Shown here piece after piece: positions 51,491-59,147 of a DNA stretch of 62,319 nt; the first letter of the stretch is position 1; each line of letters starts with the position of its first letter. This stretch comes from JALZVT01 sp039029135 (GTDB lineage: Bacteria; Pseudomonadota; Gammaproteobacteria; Pseudomonadales; Azotimanducaceae). The translations under genes and the position numbers were made by a program. The DNA lies in NCBI GenBank assembly GCA_039029135.1, contig JBCCGT010000028.1:1-62319 (forward strand), in the 5' to 3' direction. The notes under the pieces are model-generated. The model was not told where the DNA came from, ran no database searches, and saw only the letters and a program-made list of their open reading frames with translations.

Positions 51491-53820
51491 GCCGGCCGCA
51501 CGAATCCGCCGTCGGTCACGTCACCGGGACGGCGAACTACGTCGACGATCTGCCGCAGCCGGCCGACACGCTGCACGTCGCGACCGGCTATGCCGACGCG
51601 GCCCGCGCGACGATCGCTGCGCTGCGTCTCGACGCGGTGCGCGCGGCACCCGGCGTCGTGGACGTGGTCGTCGCCGCAGACATCCCCGGCAAGCTGGACG
51701 TGGGCCCTGTGTATCCGGGCGACCCGCTGCTGGCCGACGGCGAGCTGCGCTACGCGGCCCAGCCGCTGTTCGCCGTCGCGGCGACGAGCTTTGCGGCCGC
51801 GCAGCGCGCGGCGCGGATGATCGATGTGGATGTCGAGCCGCAGCCCGCGATTCTCAGCGTTGCCGACGCGCTGGCTGCCGACGCGGCGGTGCTGCCCAGC
51901 CGGCACTGGCACTTTGATGCCGAATCGGCTGCTACGCCTTCTACCCCTCCTGCACCTCCTACACAGGAGGCGACGCGCATCGCCGGCAAGCGCTATATAC
52001 GCGGCCAGGAACATTTCTATCTCGAGGGTCAGGTCGCGCTCGCGATCCCTGAGGACGGCGGCGAGCTGCGCATCTATTCGTCCACCCAGTATCCGGACGA
52101 GGTGCAGCATCTGGTCGCGGGCGTGCTGGGTATACCGATGCATCGCGTGCGCGTGGTATGTCGACGCATGGGCGGCGCGTTCGGCGGCAAGGAGAGCCAG
52201 GCCGCCTCGCTCGCCTGCATCGCCGCGCTGTTCGCCTGGCGCACCGGCCGCGCGGTGAAGTACCGCATGCCGCGCCGCGACGACATGATTCAAACCGGTA
52301 AGCGACACGACTTTCACGCGGACTACGAGCTTGCGTGCGATGCGCAGGGTCGGTTGGTCGACGCGAAGGTCACGCTCGCCGGCAAGTGCGGCCATTCGCC
52401 GGATCTGTCGGAAGGCATCGTGGATCGCGCGATGTTTCATTTCGCGCACGCCTACTACGTGCCGAAGATCGACATCACGGGACACCGCAGTCGCACCGAC
52501 ACCGTTTCGAACACGGCCTTCCGCGGCTTTGGCGGCCCCCAGGGCATGCTGGTGATGGAGGCGGCGCTCGACGAGTTGGCGCACGCGGCGGCCATCGATC
52601 CGCTGAAGCTGCGCAGGACCAATCTGTTTGCTCCGGGGCGCGACGTCACCGCCTACGGCCAGCGCGTCGAGCAGTTCGTGCTCGCAGACATGCTGAGGCG
52701 GCTTGAGCGAGACTGCGATTACCGCCAGCGGCAGGCGACCGCGCGCGAGTTCAACGCGCGGCACAAACGCTTCAAGAAAGGCATGGCGCTGACGCCGGTG
52801 CAGTTCGGCATCTCGTTTACGGTGGCGCATCTGAATCAGACCGGCGCGCTGGTGCACGTCTACGCCGACGGCAGCATCGAGGTGAATCACGCGGGTACCG
52901 AGATGGGCCAGGGGCTGCACACGAAGATGATCGAGGTCGCGGCCCGCGTGTTCGGCGTCGCACGCGAGCGCGTGCGCGTGACCGCGACCCAGACGGATAA
53001 GGTGCCGAACGGCTCCCCGACCGCGGCGTCTGCCGGCTCGGATCTGAACGGCATGGCCGTACAGCGGGCGTGCCTGATGATTCGCGCGCGGCTGGCCGCG
53101 TTTGCGGCGAGCCAGGCCGGCGAGTCGCTGGGTGCCGCGGAGTCCACGCCGGCGCGCGAAGACGTCAGGTTCCGCGACGGCGACGTGAGCGTCGGCGCCT
53201 GGCGGCAGTCGTTCGATGCGCTCGTGGACGCGGCCTACCACGCGCGTGTGCAGCTCTCTGCGACCGGCTTTTACGCGACGCCCGAGGTGCACTTCGACAA
53301 GGAGGCGGGCCGGGGCAAACCGTTCTACTACTACGCCCATGGTGCTGCGGCGAGCGAGGTCGTCATCGACGTCACGACGGGCGAGTATCGGATCCTGCGC
53401 GTCGACATCCTGCACGACGTCGGCGCCTCGCTGCAGGAGGCGATGGATCGCGGCCAGATCGAAGGAGGCTACGTCCAGGGCCTCGGCTGGCTGACGACCG
53501 AGGAACTGCTGTGGGACGACGCGGGCCGCGTGATCTCCAACAGCCCCGCGAACTATAAGATTCCGACCGCTCACGATCGCCCCCGCGAACTCAACATCGA
53601 TCTGTATCGCGCCGACAATCCGCAGCCGACCATTCGCCGCAGCAAGGCGGTCGGCGAGCCGCCGCTGATGCTCGCGATCTCGACCTGGTGTGCGCTGCGC
53701 GACGCGGCGAGCGCCGCCGGGGAGCACGCGGTGCTGCCGCGACTGGCCGCGCCCGCGACGCCCGAGGCCGTGTTCTGGGCGGTCCGCGAGGCGACCGGTG
53801 CGTCGCAGGACGCGAGCTGA
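51487..53820 (+). CDS. xdhB: Xanthine dehydrogenase molybdopterin-binding subunit
   Basis: A 777-residue subunit starting from a TTG at 51487 that overlaps the xdhA stop. Order: SAVGHVTGTANYVDDLP; the molybdopterin motifs GQVALAIPEDGGELRIYSSTQYPDEVQHLVA; RRMGGAFGGKESQ; YELACDAQGRLVDAKVTLAGKCGHSPDLSEGI; NTAFRGFGGPQGML (with the active-site Arg); and GTEMGQGLHTKM. The catalytic Glu lies in the C-terminal KAVGEPPLMLA. A Pro/Thr-rich insertion (residues ~150-165, TPSTPPAPPTQ) is unusual. It binds the cofactor and the purine. Confidence 0.93.
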   Translation: MSRPHESAVGHVTGTANYVDDLPQPADTLHVATGYADAARATIAALRLDAVRAAPGVVDVVVAADIPGKLDVGPVYPGDPLLADGELRYAAQPLFAVAATSFAAAQRAARMIDVDVEPQPAILSVADALAADAAVLPSRHWHFDAESAATPSTPPAPPTQEATRIAGKRYIRGQEHFYLEGQVALAIPEDGGELRIYSSTQYPDEVQHLVAGVLGIPMHRVRVVCRRMGGAFGGKESQAASLACIAALFAWRTGRAVKYRMPRRDDMIQTGKRHDFHADYELACDAQGRLVDAKVTLAGKCGHSPDLSEGIVDRAMFHFAHAYYVPKIDITGHRSRTDTVSNTAFRGFGGPQGMLVMEAALDELAHAAAIDPLKLRRTNLFAPGRDVTAYGQRVEQFVLADMLRRLERDCDYRQRQATAREFNARHKRFKKGMALTPVQFGISFTVAHLNQTGALVHVYADGSIEVNHAGTEMGQGLHTKMIEVAARVFGVARERVRVTATQTDKVPNGSPTAASAGSDLNGMAVQRACLMIRARLAAFAASQAGESLGAAESTPAREDVRFRDGDVSVGAWRQSFDALVDAAYHARVQLSATGFYATPEVHFDKEAGRGKPFYYYAHGAAASEVVIDVTTGEYRILRVDILHDVGASLQEAMDRGQIEGGYVQGLGWLTTEELLWDDAGRVISNSPANYKIPTAHDRPRELNIDLYRADNPQPTIRRSKAVGEPPLMLAISTWCALRDAASAAGEHAVLPRLAAPATPEAVFWAVREATGASQDAS

Positions 53821-54683
53821 TGCACTGGTATCGGGCCATCGACCACTACGCGAGCGAAGGCCGGCCGTTCGTGATCGTGACCGTGCTGGCGACCACGGGC
53901 TCGGCACCGCGAGCGGCTGGGACGAAGCTGGTCGTCGGGCGCGACGGCATGCACGACAGCATCGGCGGCGGGGCGCTCGAGCACGCGGCGCTGGCGCGCG
54001 CACGCGAGCTGCTGGCGGCCGGCCGCCAGGCGAGCGAGATCGAGCACGTGCCGCTGGCAGCCGCTGCCGGGCAATGCTGCGGCGGCAGCGTAACCCTGCA
54101 GTTCGAGTGTTTTGCGGCGCCCGCGCTGACGGTCGATGTGATCGGTGGTGGCCACGTGGGTCGACGCGTCGTGAAACTGCTCGCCGACATGGACGCCCGG
54201 GTGCGCTGGCTGGACACGCGCGCTATCGAGGCGGAGTCGGGCGTGCGCTGCGAGCGCTTCGGTTCGGCGGCCGAAGGGCTCGCTCGGGTTCGCGACGACG
54301 CCGAGGTGCTGGTGCTCACGCACGATCACCAGCTCGACTTCGAACTGATCGAAGGTCTGCTGCGACGCGAAGGCGCACCGCAGGGCATCGGGCTGATCGG
54401 ATCGGCGACGAAGTGGCAACGCTTTGCCGCCCGGCTGCGGCAGGCGGGCCTTACGCCGACCGATCTCGAGCGCGTGCGCTGCCCCGTTGGCGCCGGCGCG
54501 GGCCATCTGCGCGAGCCGATGGCGATCGCTGTCGCCATCGTGATGGAACTGATCGAGCGCCGGCCTGTTGCCGAGCCCGGCGCGACGCTCGGCTGGCGCC
54601 AGATCAAAGAGCGTCTGGTGCAGCAGCGCGTGACCGACGCGGATGCTGCCGCGCCCATCGTTCGGCGAGTCGAAGAGCCGTGA
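53820..54683 (+). CDS. xdhC: XdhC molybdenum-cofactor maturation protein
   Basis: The ATG at 53820 shares one base with the xdhB stop (TGATG), giving 287 residues. It has IVTVLATTGSAPRAAGTKLVVGRDGMHDSIGGGALEH and the Cys pair QCCGG, then a Rossmann-like DVIGGGHVGRRVVKLLADMDARVRWLDTR and REPMAIAVAIVMELI. XdhC binds the molybdopterin cofactor and inserts it in sulfurated form into XdhB. A longer upstream frame is only a shadow in xdhB. It overlaps the next gene by GTGA. Confidence 0.93.
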   Translation: MHWYRAIDHYASEGRPFVIVTVLATTGSAPRAAGTKLVVGRDGMHDSIGGGALEHAALARARELLAAGRQASEIEHVPLAAAAGQCCGGSVTLQFECFAAPALTVDVIGGGHVGRRVVKLLADMDARVRWLDTRAIEAESGVRCERFGSAAEGLARVRDDAEVLVLTHDHQLDFELIEGLLRREGAPQGIGLIGSATKWQRFAARLRQAGLTPTDLERVRCPVGAGAGHLREPMAIAVAIVMELIERRPVAEPGATLGWRQIKERLVQQRVTDADAAAPIVRRVEEP

Positions 54684-55204
54684 AGGGCCTCACCGAATTT
54701 AACGCGCTGTCGCTCGACGCGGCGCGCGACGCGCTGCTCGGCTGCTGCGCCAGCCCCGTGTGGGCGCGCGCGGTCGCGGCGGCGCGACCGTTTGCTAATT
54801 GGGATGCGCTGCTCGAACGCGCGCGCGCTGACTGGGAGGCGGTCGACGACGACGAGCGCCTGACGGCGTTCGCCGCCCACCCGCTGATCGGCGACGTCGA
54901 GCTGCTGCGCGAACGCTTCAATCGTTCCGGCGATCGCGCGAACGCCGAACAGGGTCAAGTTTTGGATGCGGATGACAGCGTGCTGGTCGATCTTGCGCGG
55001 CTGAACGTCGAATACCGCGAGCGTCACGGCTTCATTTTCATTATCTTTGCGCACGGCAAGAGCGCGCGGGAAATGCGCGATACCTTGCGCGAACGCCTAC
55101 CGCGATCGACCCAATCAGAAATAATCGCCGCCGCACGCGAGCAGATGCAGATAACGGAGCTGCGCCTGCGAGCGCTGCTCGCGGCTGCAAGCCAAGGACA
55201 ATGA
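54680..55204 (+). CDS. uraD: OHCU decarboxylase
   Basis: The GTG at 54680 overlaps the xdhC stop (GTGA), giving 174 residues. It has the OHCU decarboxylase pattern: ALGCCASPVWARAV-type start, the catalytic His in FAAHPLIGD, and RLNVEYRERHGFIFIIFAHGKSAREM near the end. It decarboxylates 2-oxo-4-hydroxy-4-carboxy-5-ureidoimidazoline to (S)-allantoin, the last step of urate breakdown to allantoin. Its substrate is made by the next gene. Confidence 0.92.
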   Translation: MKGLTEFNALSLDAARDALLGCCASPVWARAVAAARPFANWDALLERARADWEAVDDDERLTAFAAHPLIGDVELLRERFNRSGDRANAEQGQVLDADDSVLVDLARLNVEYRERHGFIFIIFAHGKSAREMRDTLRERLPRSTQSEIIAAAREQMQITELRLRALLAAASQGQ

Positions 55205-55531
55205 ATGAGTGTTTCCCTGAGCTCTCACGTGCTCGATCAAGATGCCGGCAGGCCCGCCGTTGGGCTGCTGATCGTGCTGTGCGATTCGCGCGGCTCTGAG
55301 TTGACCCGCGCCTGGACCAACGATGACGGACGCGTGAGCGCCTGGCCGGGCGTCGCGGGTCTGACCGCGGGCGAATACGAGCTGCGCTTCGAGACGGCCG
55401 CGTGGTACGCGGCGCGCGAAGAGACCTGTTTCTATCCGGAGGTCAGCGTGCGCTTCGTGGCGTCCGGCGGTCACTACCACGTGCCGCTGCTGCTGAACCG
55501 GCACGGCTACTCGACCTACCGCGGCAGCTAG
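55205..55531 (+). CDS. uraH: Hydroxyisourate hydrolase (transthyretin-like)
   Basis: A 108-residue transthyretin-fold protein starting at the ATG at 55205, directly after the uraD stop. SSHVLDQDAGRPA near the start (first catalytic His), RAWTNDDGRVSAW in the middle, and the C-terminal YRGS signature are diagnostic. It hydrolyses 5-hydroxyisourate to OHCU. The C-terminal HYHVPLLLNRHGYSTYRGS includes the second histidine. Confidence 0.95.
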   Translation: MSVSLSSHVLDQDAGRPAVGLLIVLCDSRGSELTRAWTNDDGRVSAWPGVAGLTAGEYELRFETAAWYAAREETCFYPEVSVRFVASGGHYHVPLLLNRHGYSTYRGS

Positions 55532-55534
55532 ACC

Positions 55535-56878
55535 ATGGTGGCCGGCACGACACTCCGCGCCCGCGTGCTGAGCTTTCACGATGAGCCGGACGCGTCCGCG
55601 CTCGCGGCGGGCGCAGATCCGACCTCGGTTGCGGGCGTCGACTATCAGGACGACGCCGTCGTCGTCCTGCGGGACGGTCGCATCGATAGCGTCCTGCCCG
55701 CCGTCGCATACGAGCGCGAGGGCGGTCGGCTCGACGCCTGCGAAGACCTGCGCGACGCGCTGTTGATCCCCGGCATGATCGACACCCACATTCACTATTC
55801 GCAGATGGCGATCGTCGGCAGCTACGGCACCCAGCTGCTCGACTGGCTCGATCGCTACGCGTTTCCGGCGGAGATTGCCTTCGCCGATGCCGAGCACGCG
55901 GCGGCGCAGGCGGCGCTGTTCTTCGATCGGCTGTTCGCCAGGGGTACAACCAGCGCGCTCGTCTTCACGACGGTGCATCCGCAGGCGTGCGATGCATTGT
56001 TCGCAGAAGCTCAGCGACGCCGCGCGCGCATCGTCGCCGGCAAGGTGCTGATGAACCGCAACGCGCCGAGCGAGCTGCGCGACGCCGACGACGGAATGAC
56101 CGCGAGCATGGCGCTGATCGAGCGCTGGCACGGATCGGATCGGCTGGCCTACGCCGTGACGCCGCGGTTCGCGCTGTCGTGTACGGCGGATCAGCTCGCT
56201 GCCGCCGGGGAGATCGTCCGCCGCTGCCCCGACGTCTATGTGCACAGCCACATCTCGGAGCACCCCGATGAGGTTGCGGCGACGCTCAGCGACTTTCCCG
56301 AGGCCGCAAACTACGCGGACGTCTATGATCGGTTTGGCCTGTTGACCGAGAAGAGCGTGTACGCGCACGGCATTCACCTCAGCGACGCCGAGCTGCGGCG
56401 TTTTGCCGAGGCGGGCGCGAGCGTGGCTTTCTGCCCCTCATCGAACCTGTTTCTGGGCAGCGGCCTGCTGGATCTGGCGCGCCTGCGAGCGTTCGGCGTT
56501 GGCATGGGCGTCGCGACCGACATCGGCGGCGGCACCGACTATTCGATGCTCAGCGCGCTGGGCGATGGCTATAAGGTCTGCCAGCTCAACGGCCAGAGCT
56601 GGCATCCGCTGTCGGCGCTGTACACCGCGACGCTCGGTAACGCGCGCGTCCTGGGTCTGCAGGACGCGATCGGGCGGGTCGCCGCGGGATTCGAGGCCGA
56701 CTTCTGCGTTTTGCGCCCGAACCCGCACACGCTGCTCGGCGAGCGGTTGGCCGGCGAACGCGGTATCACCGACACGCTGTTCGCAGCGATGATCATGGAC
56801 AGCGAAAACGCGATCGAACGAACCTACGTCGCCGGCGATATCGCGTGGCAGCGGCCCGCAGCCGGAGCGTCGCGCTGA
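55535..56878 (+). CDS. guaD: Guanine deaminase
   Basis: A 447-residue amidohydrolase-superfamily enzyme from the ATG at 55535. Zinc ligands and active-site motifs are DTHIHYSQM, HSHISEHPDEV, YAHGIHLSD, FCPSSNLFLGSGLLDL and GVATDIGGGTDYSMLSALGDGY. This matches bacterial guanine deaminase, converting guanine to xanthine for the dehydrogenase upstream. It is three bases from uraH and overlaps the PuuD start by TGATG. Confidence 0.93.
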   Translation: MVAGTTLRARVLSFHDEPDASALAAGADPTSVAGVDYQDDAVVVLRDGRIDSVLPAVAYEREGGRLDACEDLRDALLIPGMIDTHIHYSQMAIVGSYGTQLLDWLDRYAFPAEIAFADAEHAAAQAALFFDRLFARGTTSALVFTTVHPQACDALFAEAQRRRARIVAGKVLMNRNAPSELRDADDGMTASMALIERWHGSDRLAYAVTPRFALSCTADQLAAAGEIVRRCPDVYVHSHISEHPDEVAATLSDFPEAANYADVYDRFGLLTEKSVYAHGIHLSDAELRRFAEAGASVAFCPSSNLFLGSGLLDLARLRAFGVGMGVATDIGGGTDYSMLSALGDGYKVCQLNGQSWHPLSALYTATLGNARVLGLQDAIGRVAAGFEADFCVLRPNPHTLLGERLAGERGITDTLFAAMIMDSENAIERTYVAGDIAWQRPAAGASR

Positions 56879-58050
56879 TGGATGGTGTCTGGCTCGATTG
56901 GCTGGCCTTTGTGCTGCGCTTCGCGCACGTCGTGACGGCCATCGCCTGGATCGGTGCGTCGTTCTATTTCATCTGGCTTGACCTGTCGCTCGAGACGCCG
57001 TCGGTGGAGAAGTCGGCGCGCGGTCTTGGCGGCGAGCTGTGGTCGATTCACGGCGGCGGGATTTACGAAGTCGGCAAATATCGACTGGCACCCCCGGCTA
57101 TGCCGACGACGCTGCACTGGTTCAAGTGGGAGGCCTATAGCACTTGGCTGACCGGCAGCGGTCTGTTGATCGCGCTGTACTATCTGCGCGCGCAGAGCTA
57201 TCTGGTCGATCCAAACGGTTGGGTGACGACGCCGGGCGCGGCCGTCGCGGCGAGTGTCGCGTACCTGCTGAGCGGCCTCGCGATCTACGAGACGCTGTTT
57301 CGCGCCCGTCTGCGTCCCGAGGGCTACGCCGCACTCGCCGCGCTCATGCTGCTGATCGCGGCCGCGAGCTATGTGGCCTTTGGCCTGTTCTCGGCCCGCG
57401 CCGCGATCGTCCACGTCGGTGCGCTGCTTGCCACGATCATGGCGGCGAATGTGTTTCTGGGCATCATCCCGTCGCAACGCGCTCTGGTCGCCGCGATCGA
57501 GGCCGGCACAGAGCCCGACGCCGAACGCGCGCTGGGCGCCAAGCTGCGTTCGACCCACAACAACTACTTCACGCTGCCGGTCCTGTTCTGCATGCTGGCC
57601 GGGCACGCGCCGTTCGTCTTCGGTCACCCGCACGCCTGGCTGCTGGTCGTGCTGATCTCGCTGGCCGCGGTGGTCGCGCGGCACTTCTTCAATCGCAAGC
57701 ACGCCGGACACCGCCAGCCGATGTTTCTCGTCGGCGCTGCGGCGATCTTCGTGGCCGTAGCGTTCGGGGCGACCGTCGTGACGTCGACGAACGAAGCCGC
57801 GGCGCCCGCTGAAGACGAGGTCGCGCGGCTGGTCGCCCGCCACTGCACGGGCTGTCACGCGGCGCAGCCGACGCAGCCGGGTTTTGCCGCACCGCCCGGT
57901 GGATACATCTTTCTCGCACCCGCCGATCTTGCGACGCACGCAGCCCTAGTGACGACGTCGCTGACGAGCGGCTACATGCCGCTCGGTAACATGACGGGCA
58001 TGACGGCGGAGGAGCGCGCCGCGCTCGTCGCCTGGGTGCAGGCCAACTAG
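56878..58050 (+). CDS. puuD: PuuD-type membrane urate hydroxylase with cytochrome c domain
   Basis: The ATG at 56878 overlaps the guaD stop, giving 390 residues. About eight membrane helices (FAHVVTAIAWIGASFYFIWLDLSL onward) with conserved histidines precede a C-terminal heme c domain with CTGCH at 323-327 and a likely Met ligand in GYMPLGNMTGM. PuuD oxidises urate to 5-hydroxyisourate at the inner membrane and passes electrons to the respiratory chain instead of oxygen directly. A KYRLAPPAMPTTLHWFKWEAY segment is part of the PuuD fold. This replaces a soluble urate oxidase or HpxO. Confidence 0.93.
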   Translation: MDGVWLDWLAFVLRFAHVVTAIAWIGASFYFIWLDLSLETPSVEKSARGLGGELWSIHGGGIYEVGKYRLAPPAMPTTLHWFKWEAYSTWLTGSGLLIALYYLRAQSYLVDPNGWVTTPGAAVAASVAYLLSGLAIYETLFRARLRPEGYAALAALMLLIAAASYVAFGLFSARAAIVHVGALLATIMAANVFLGIIPSQRALVAAIEAGTEPDAERALGAKLRSTHNNYFTLPVLFCMLAGHAPFVFGHPHAWLLVVLISLAAVVARHFFNRKHAGHRQPMFLVGAAAIFVAVAFGATVVTSTNEAAAPAEDEVARLVARHCTGCHAAQPTQPGFAAPPGGYIFLAPADLATHAALVTTSLTSGYMPLGNMTGMTAEERAALVAWVQAN

Positions 58051-58106
58051 TAGCAGGCTCTGGAACGAGCCCGAGAGTTTGCTGCAGCGAACTGCCGGCC
58101 TGCTAC
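58050..58106. terminator. Inverted repeat between convergent puuD and puuE
   Basis: GTAGCAGGC (58050-58058) and GCCTGCTAC (58098-58106) are a perfect 9-bp inverted repeat overlapping both gene ends. Within the 39-base loop, AGTTtGCTGCAGCgAACT (58076-58093) is itself an imperfect palindrome, so two nested structures can form. No strong T-run. Confidence 0.5.
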
Positions 58107-59011
58107 GCGTCTGAGCCGCCGTGCCGCTCGTACCAATGGCGCGCGATGTCCACGCGTCGACAGACCCAGACGTTCGAGTGATCCGCGACGTGCTGCAGGA
58201 AACGCCGCAGCGCGCGCGTCCGCCCGGGCCGGCCGACGAGCCGGCAGTGCAACCCGACGCTCATCATCTTCGGCGCGTCGGCGCCTTCGGCGTACAGCTC
58301 ATCGAACGTATCGCGCAGATAGCGATAGAACTGATCGCCCTCGGCGAAGCCCTGCGGCGACGCGAAGCGCATGTCGTTGACGTCGAGCGTATAGGGCACC
58401 ACGAGATGCGGCTTCGGCTCGCGGCGGTGCCAGTAGGGTAGGTCGTCGGCGTAGGAGTCGGCGTCGTAGAGAAAACCGCCCGCCTCGAGCAGCAGCGCGC
58501 GCGTATTCGGACTGTCTCTGCCGGTGTACCAGCCGAGCGGCCGACTGCCGGTGACGCGCGTATGAATCTCGATCGCCCGCTCGATGTGTTCGCGCTCGAT
58601 CTCGGGCGGCATCTCCTGATGGTTGATCCAGCGCCACGCGTGGCTCGCGATTTCCCAGTCGGCGTCCAGCATGGCGGCGACCGCTTCGGGATGCCGCTCC
58701 AGCGCCATGGCGACGCCAAACACGGTCACCGGCATATCGAATTCGCGGAACAGCCGCTGCAGACGCCAGAAACCGGCGCGCGTGCCGTATTCGTACAACG
58801 ACTCCATGCTCATGTGACGCATGGCGTAGGGCTCGGCGCCGGCGATCTCGGACAGGAAGGTTTCCGCGTGGGCGTCGCCGTGCAGGACGCTGTTCTCGCC
58901 GCCTTCCTCGAAGTTGATGACGAACTGCACGGCGATGCGCGCGTTGCCCGGCCATATTGGATCGGGCGGTGCGGCGCCGTAGCCCAGCAGGTCGCGGTCG
59001 TAGGTGGACAC
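58103..59011 (-). CDS. puuE: Allantoinase PuuE (polysaccharide-deacetylase fold)
   Basis: A 302-residue enzyme. It starts YDRDLLGYGAAPPDPIWPGNARIAVQFVINFEEGGENS, where NFEEGGENS is the PuuE signature, and has SHAWRWINHQEMPPEIEREHIERA, GWYTGRDSPNTRALLLEAGGFLYDADSYADDLPYW and a late MMSVGLHCRLVGRPGR. The NodB-like fold hydrolyses allantoin to allantoate without the metal of ordinary allantoinases. It is convergent with puuD and supplies the allantoate for the amidohydrolase of block A. Confidence 0.94.
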   Translation of the reverse strand: MSTYDRDLLGYGAAPPDPIWPGNARIAVQFVINFEEGGENSVLHGDAHAETFLSEIAGAEPYAMRHMSMESLYEYGTRAGFWRLQRLFREFDMPVTVFGVAMALERHPEAVAAMLDADWEIASHAWRWINHQEMPPEIEREHIERAIEIHTRVTGSRPLGWYTGRDSPNTRALLLEAGGFLYDADSYADDLPYWHRREPKPHLVVPYTLDVNDMRFASPQGFAEGDQFYRYLRDTFDELYAEGADAPKMMSVGLHCRLVGRPGRTRALRRFLQHVADHSNVWVCRRVDIARHWYERHGGSDA

Positions 59012-59067
59012 TGAAGAACGAGAGCCTGTGGCCTAGTGAACGAGCAGTGTAGCAGCGCGCGGCAGGC

Positions 59068-59095
59068 GCGACGCCCGGCTTGCGCCGGGCGTCGC
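59068..59095 (-). terminator. Strong hairpin after the receptor gene
   Basis: GCGACGCCCGGC (59068-59079) and GCCGGGCGTCGC (59084-59095) form a 12-bp perfect stem with a TTGC loop, downstream of the receptor gene on the minus strand and before puuE. No T-run follows, but it could slow or end the receptor transcript. Confidence 0.6.
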
Positions 59096-59147
59096 TAGGT
59101 CAAGACATCAGGCTGGCGCTGCCGTCAGCCCGGGATTGCGCTGAGGA

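Noticed and set aside
51403..54003. Very long antisense open frame (866 residues) opposite xdhB
   Set aside because: High-GC genes produce long antisense frames; the translation is rich in Arg, His and Ala with no domain, while xdhB on the other strand is an obvious conserved gene.
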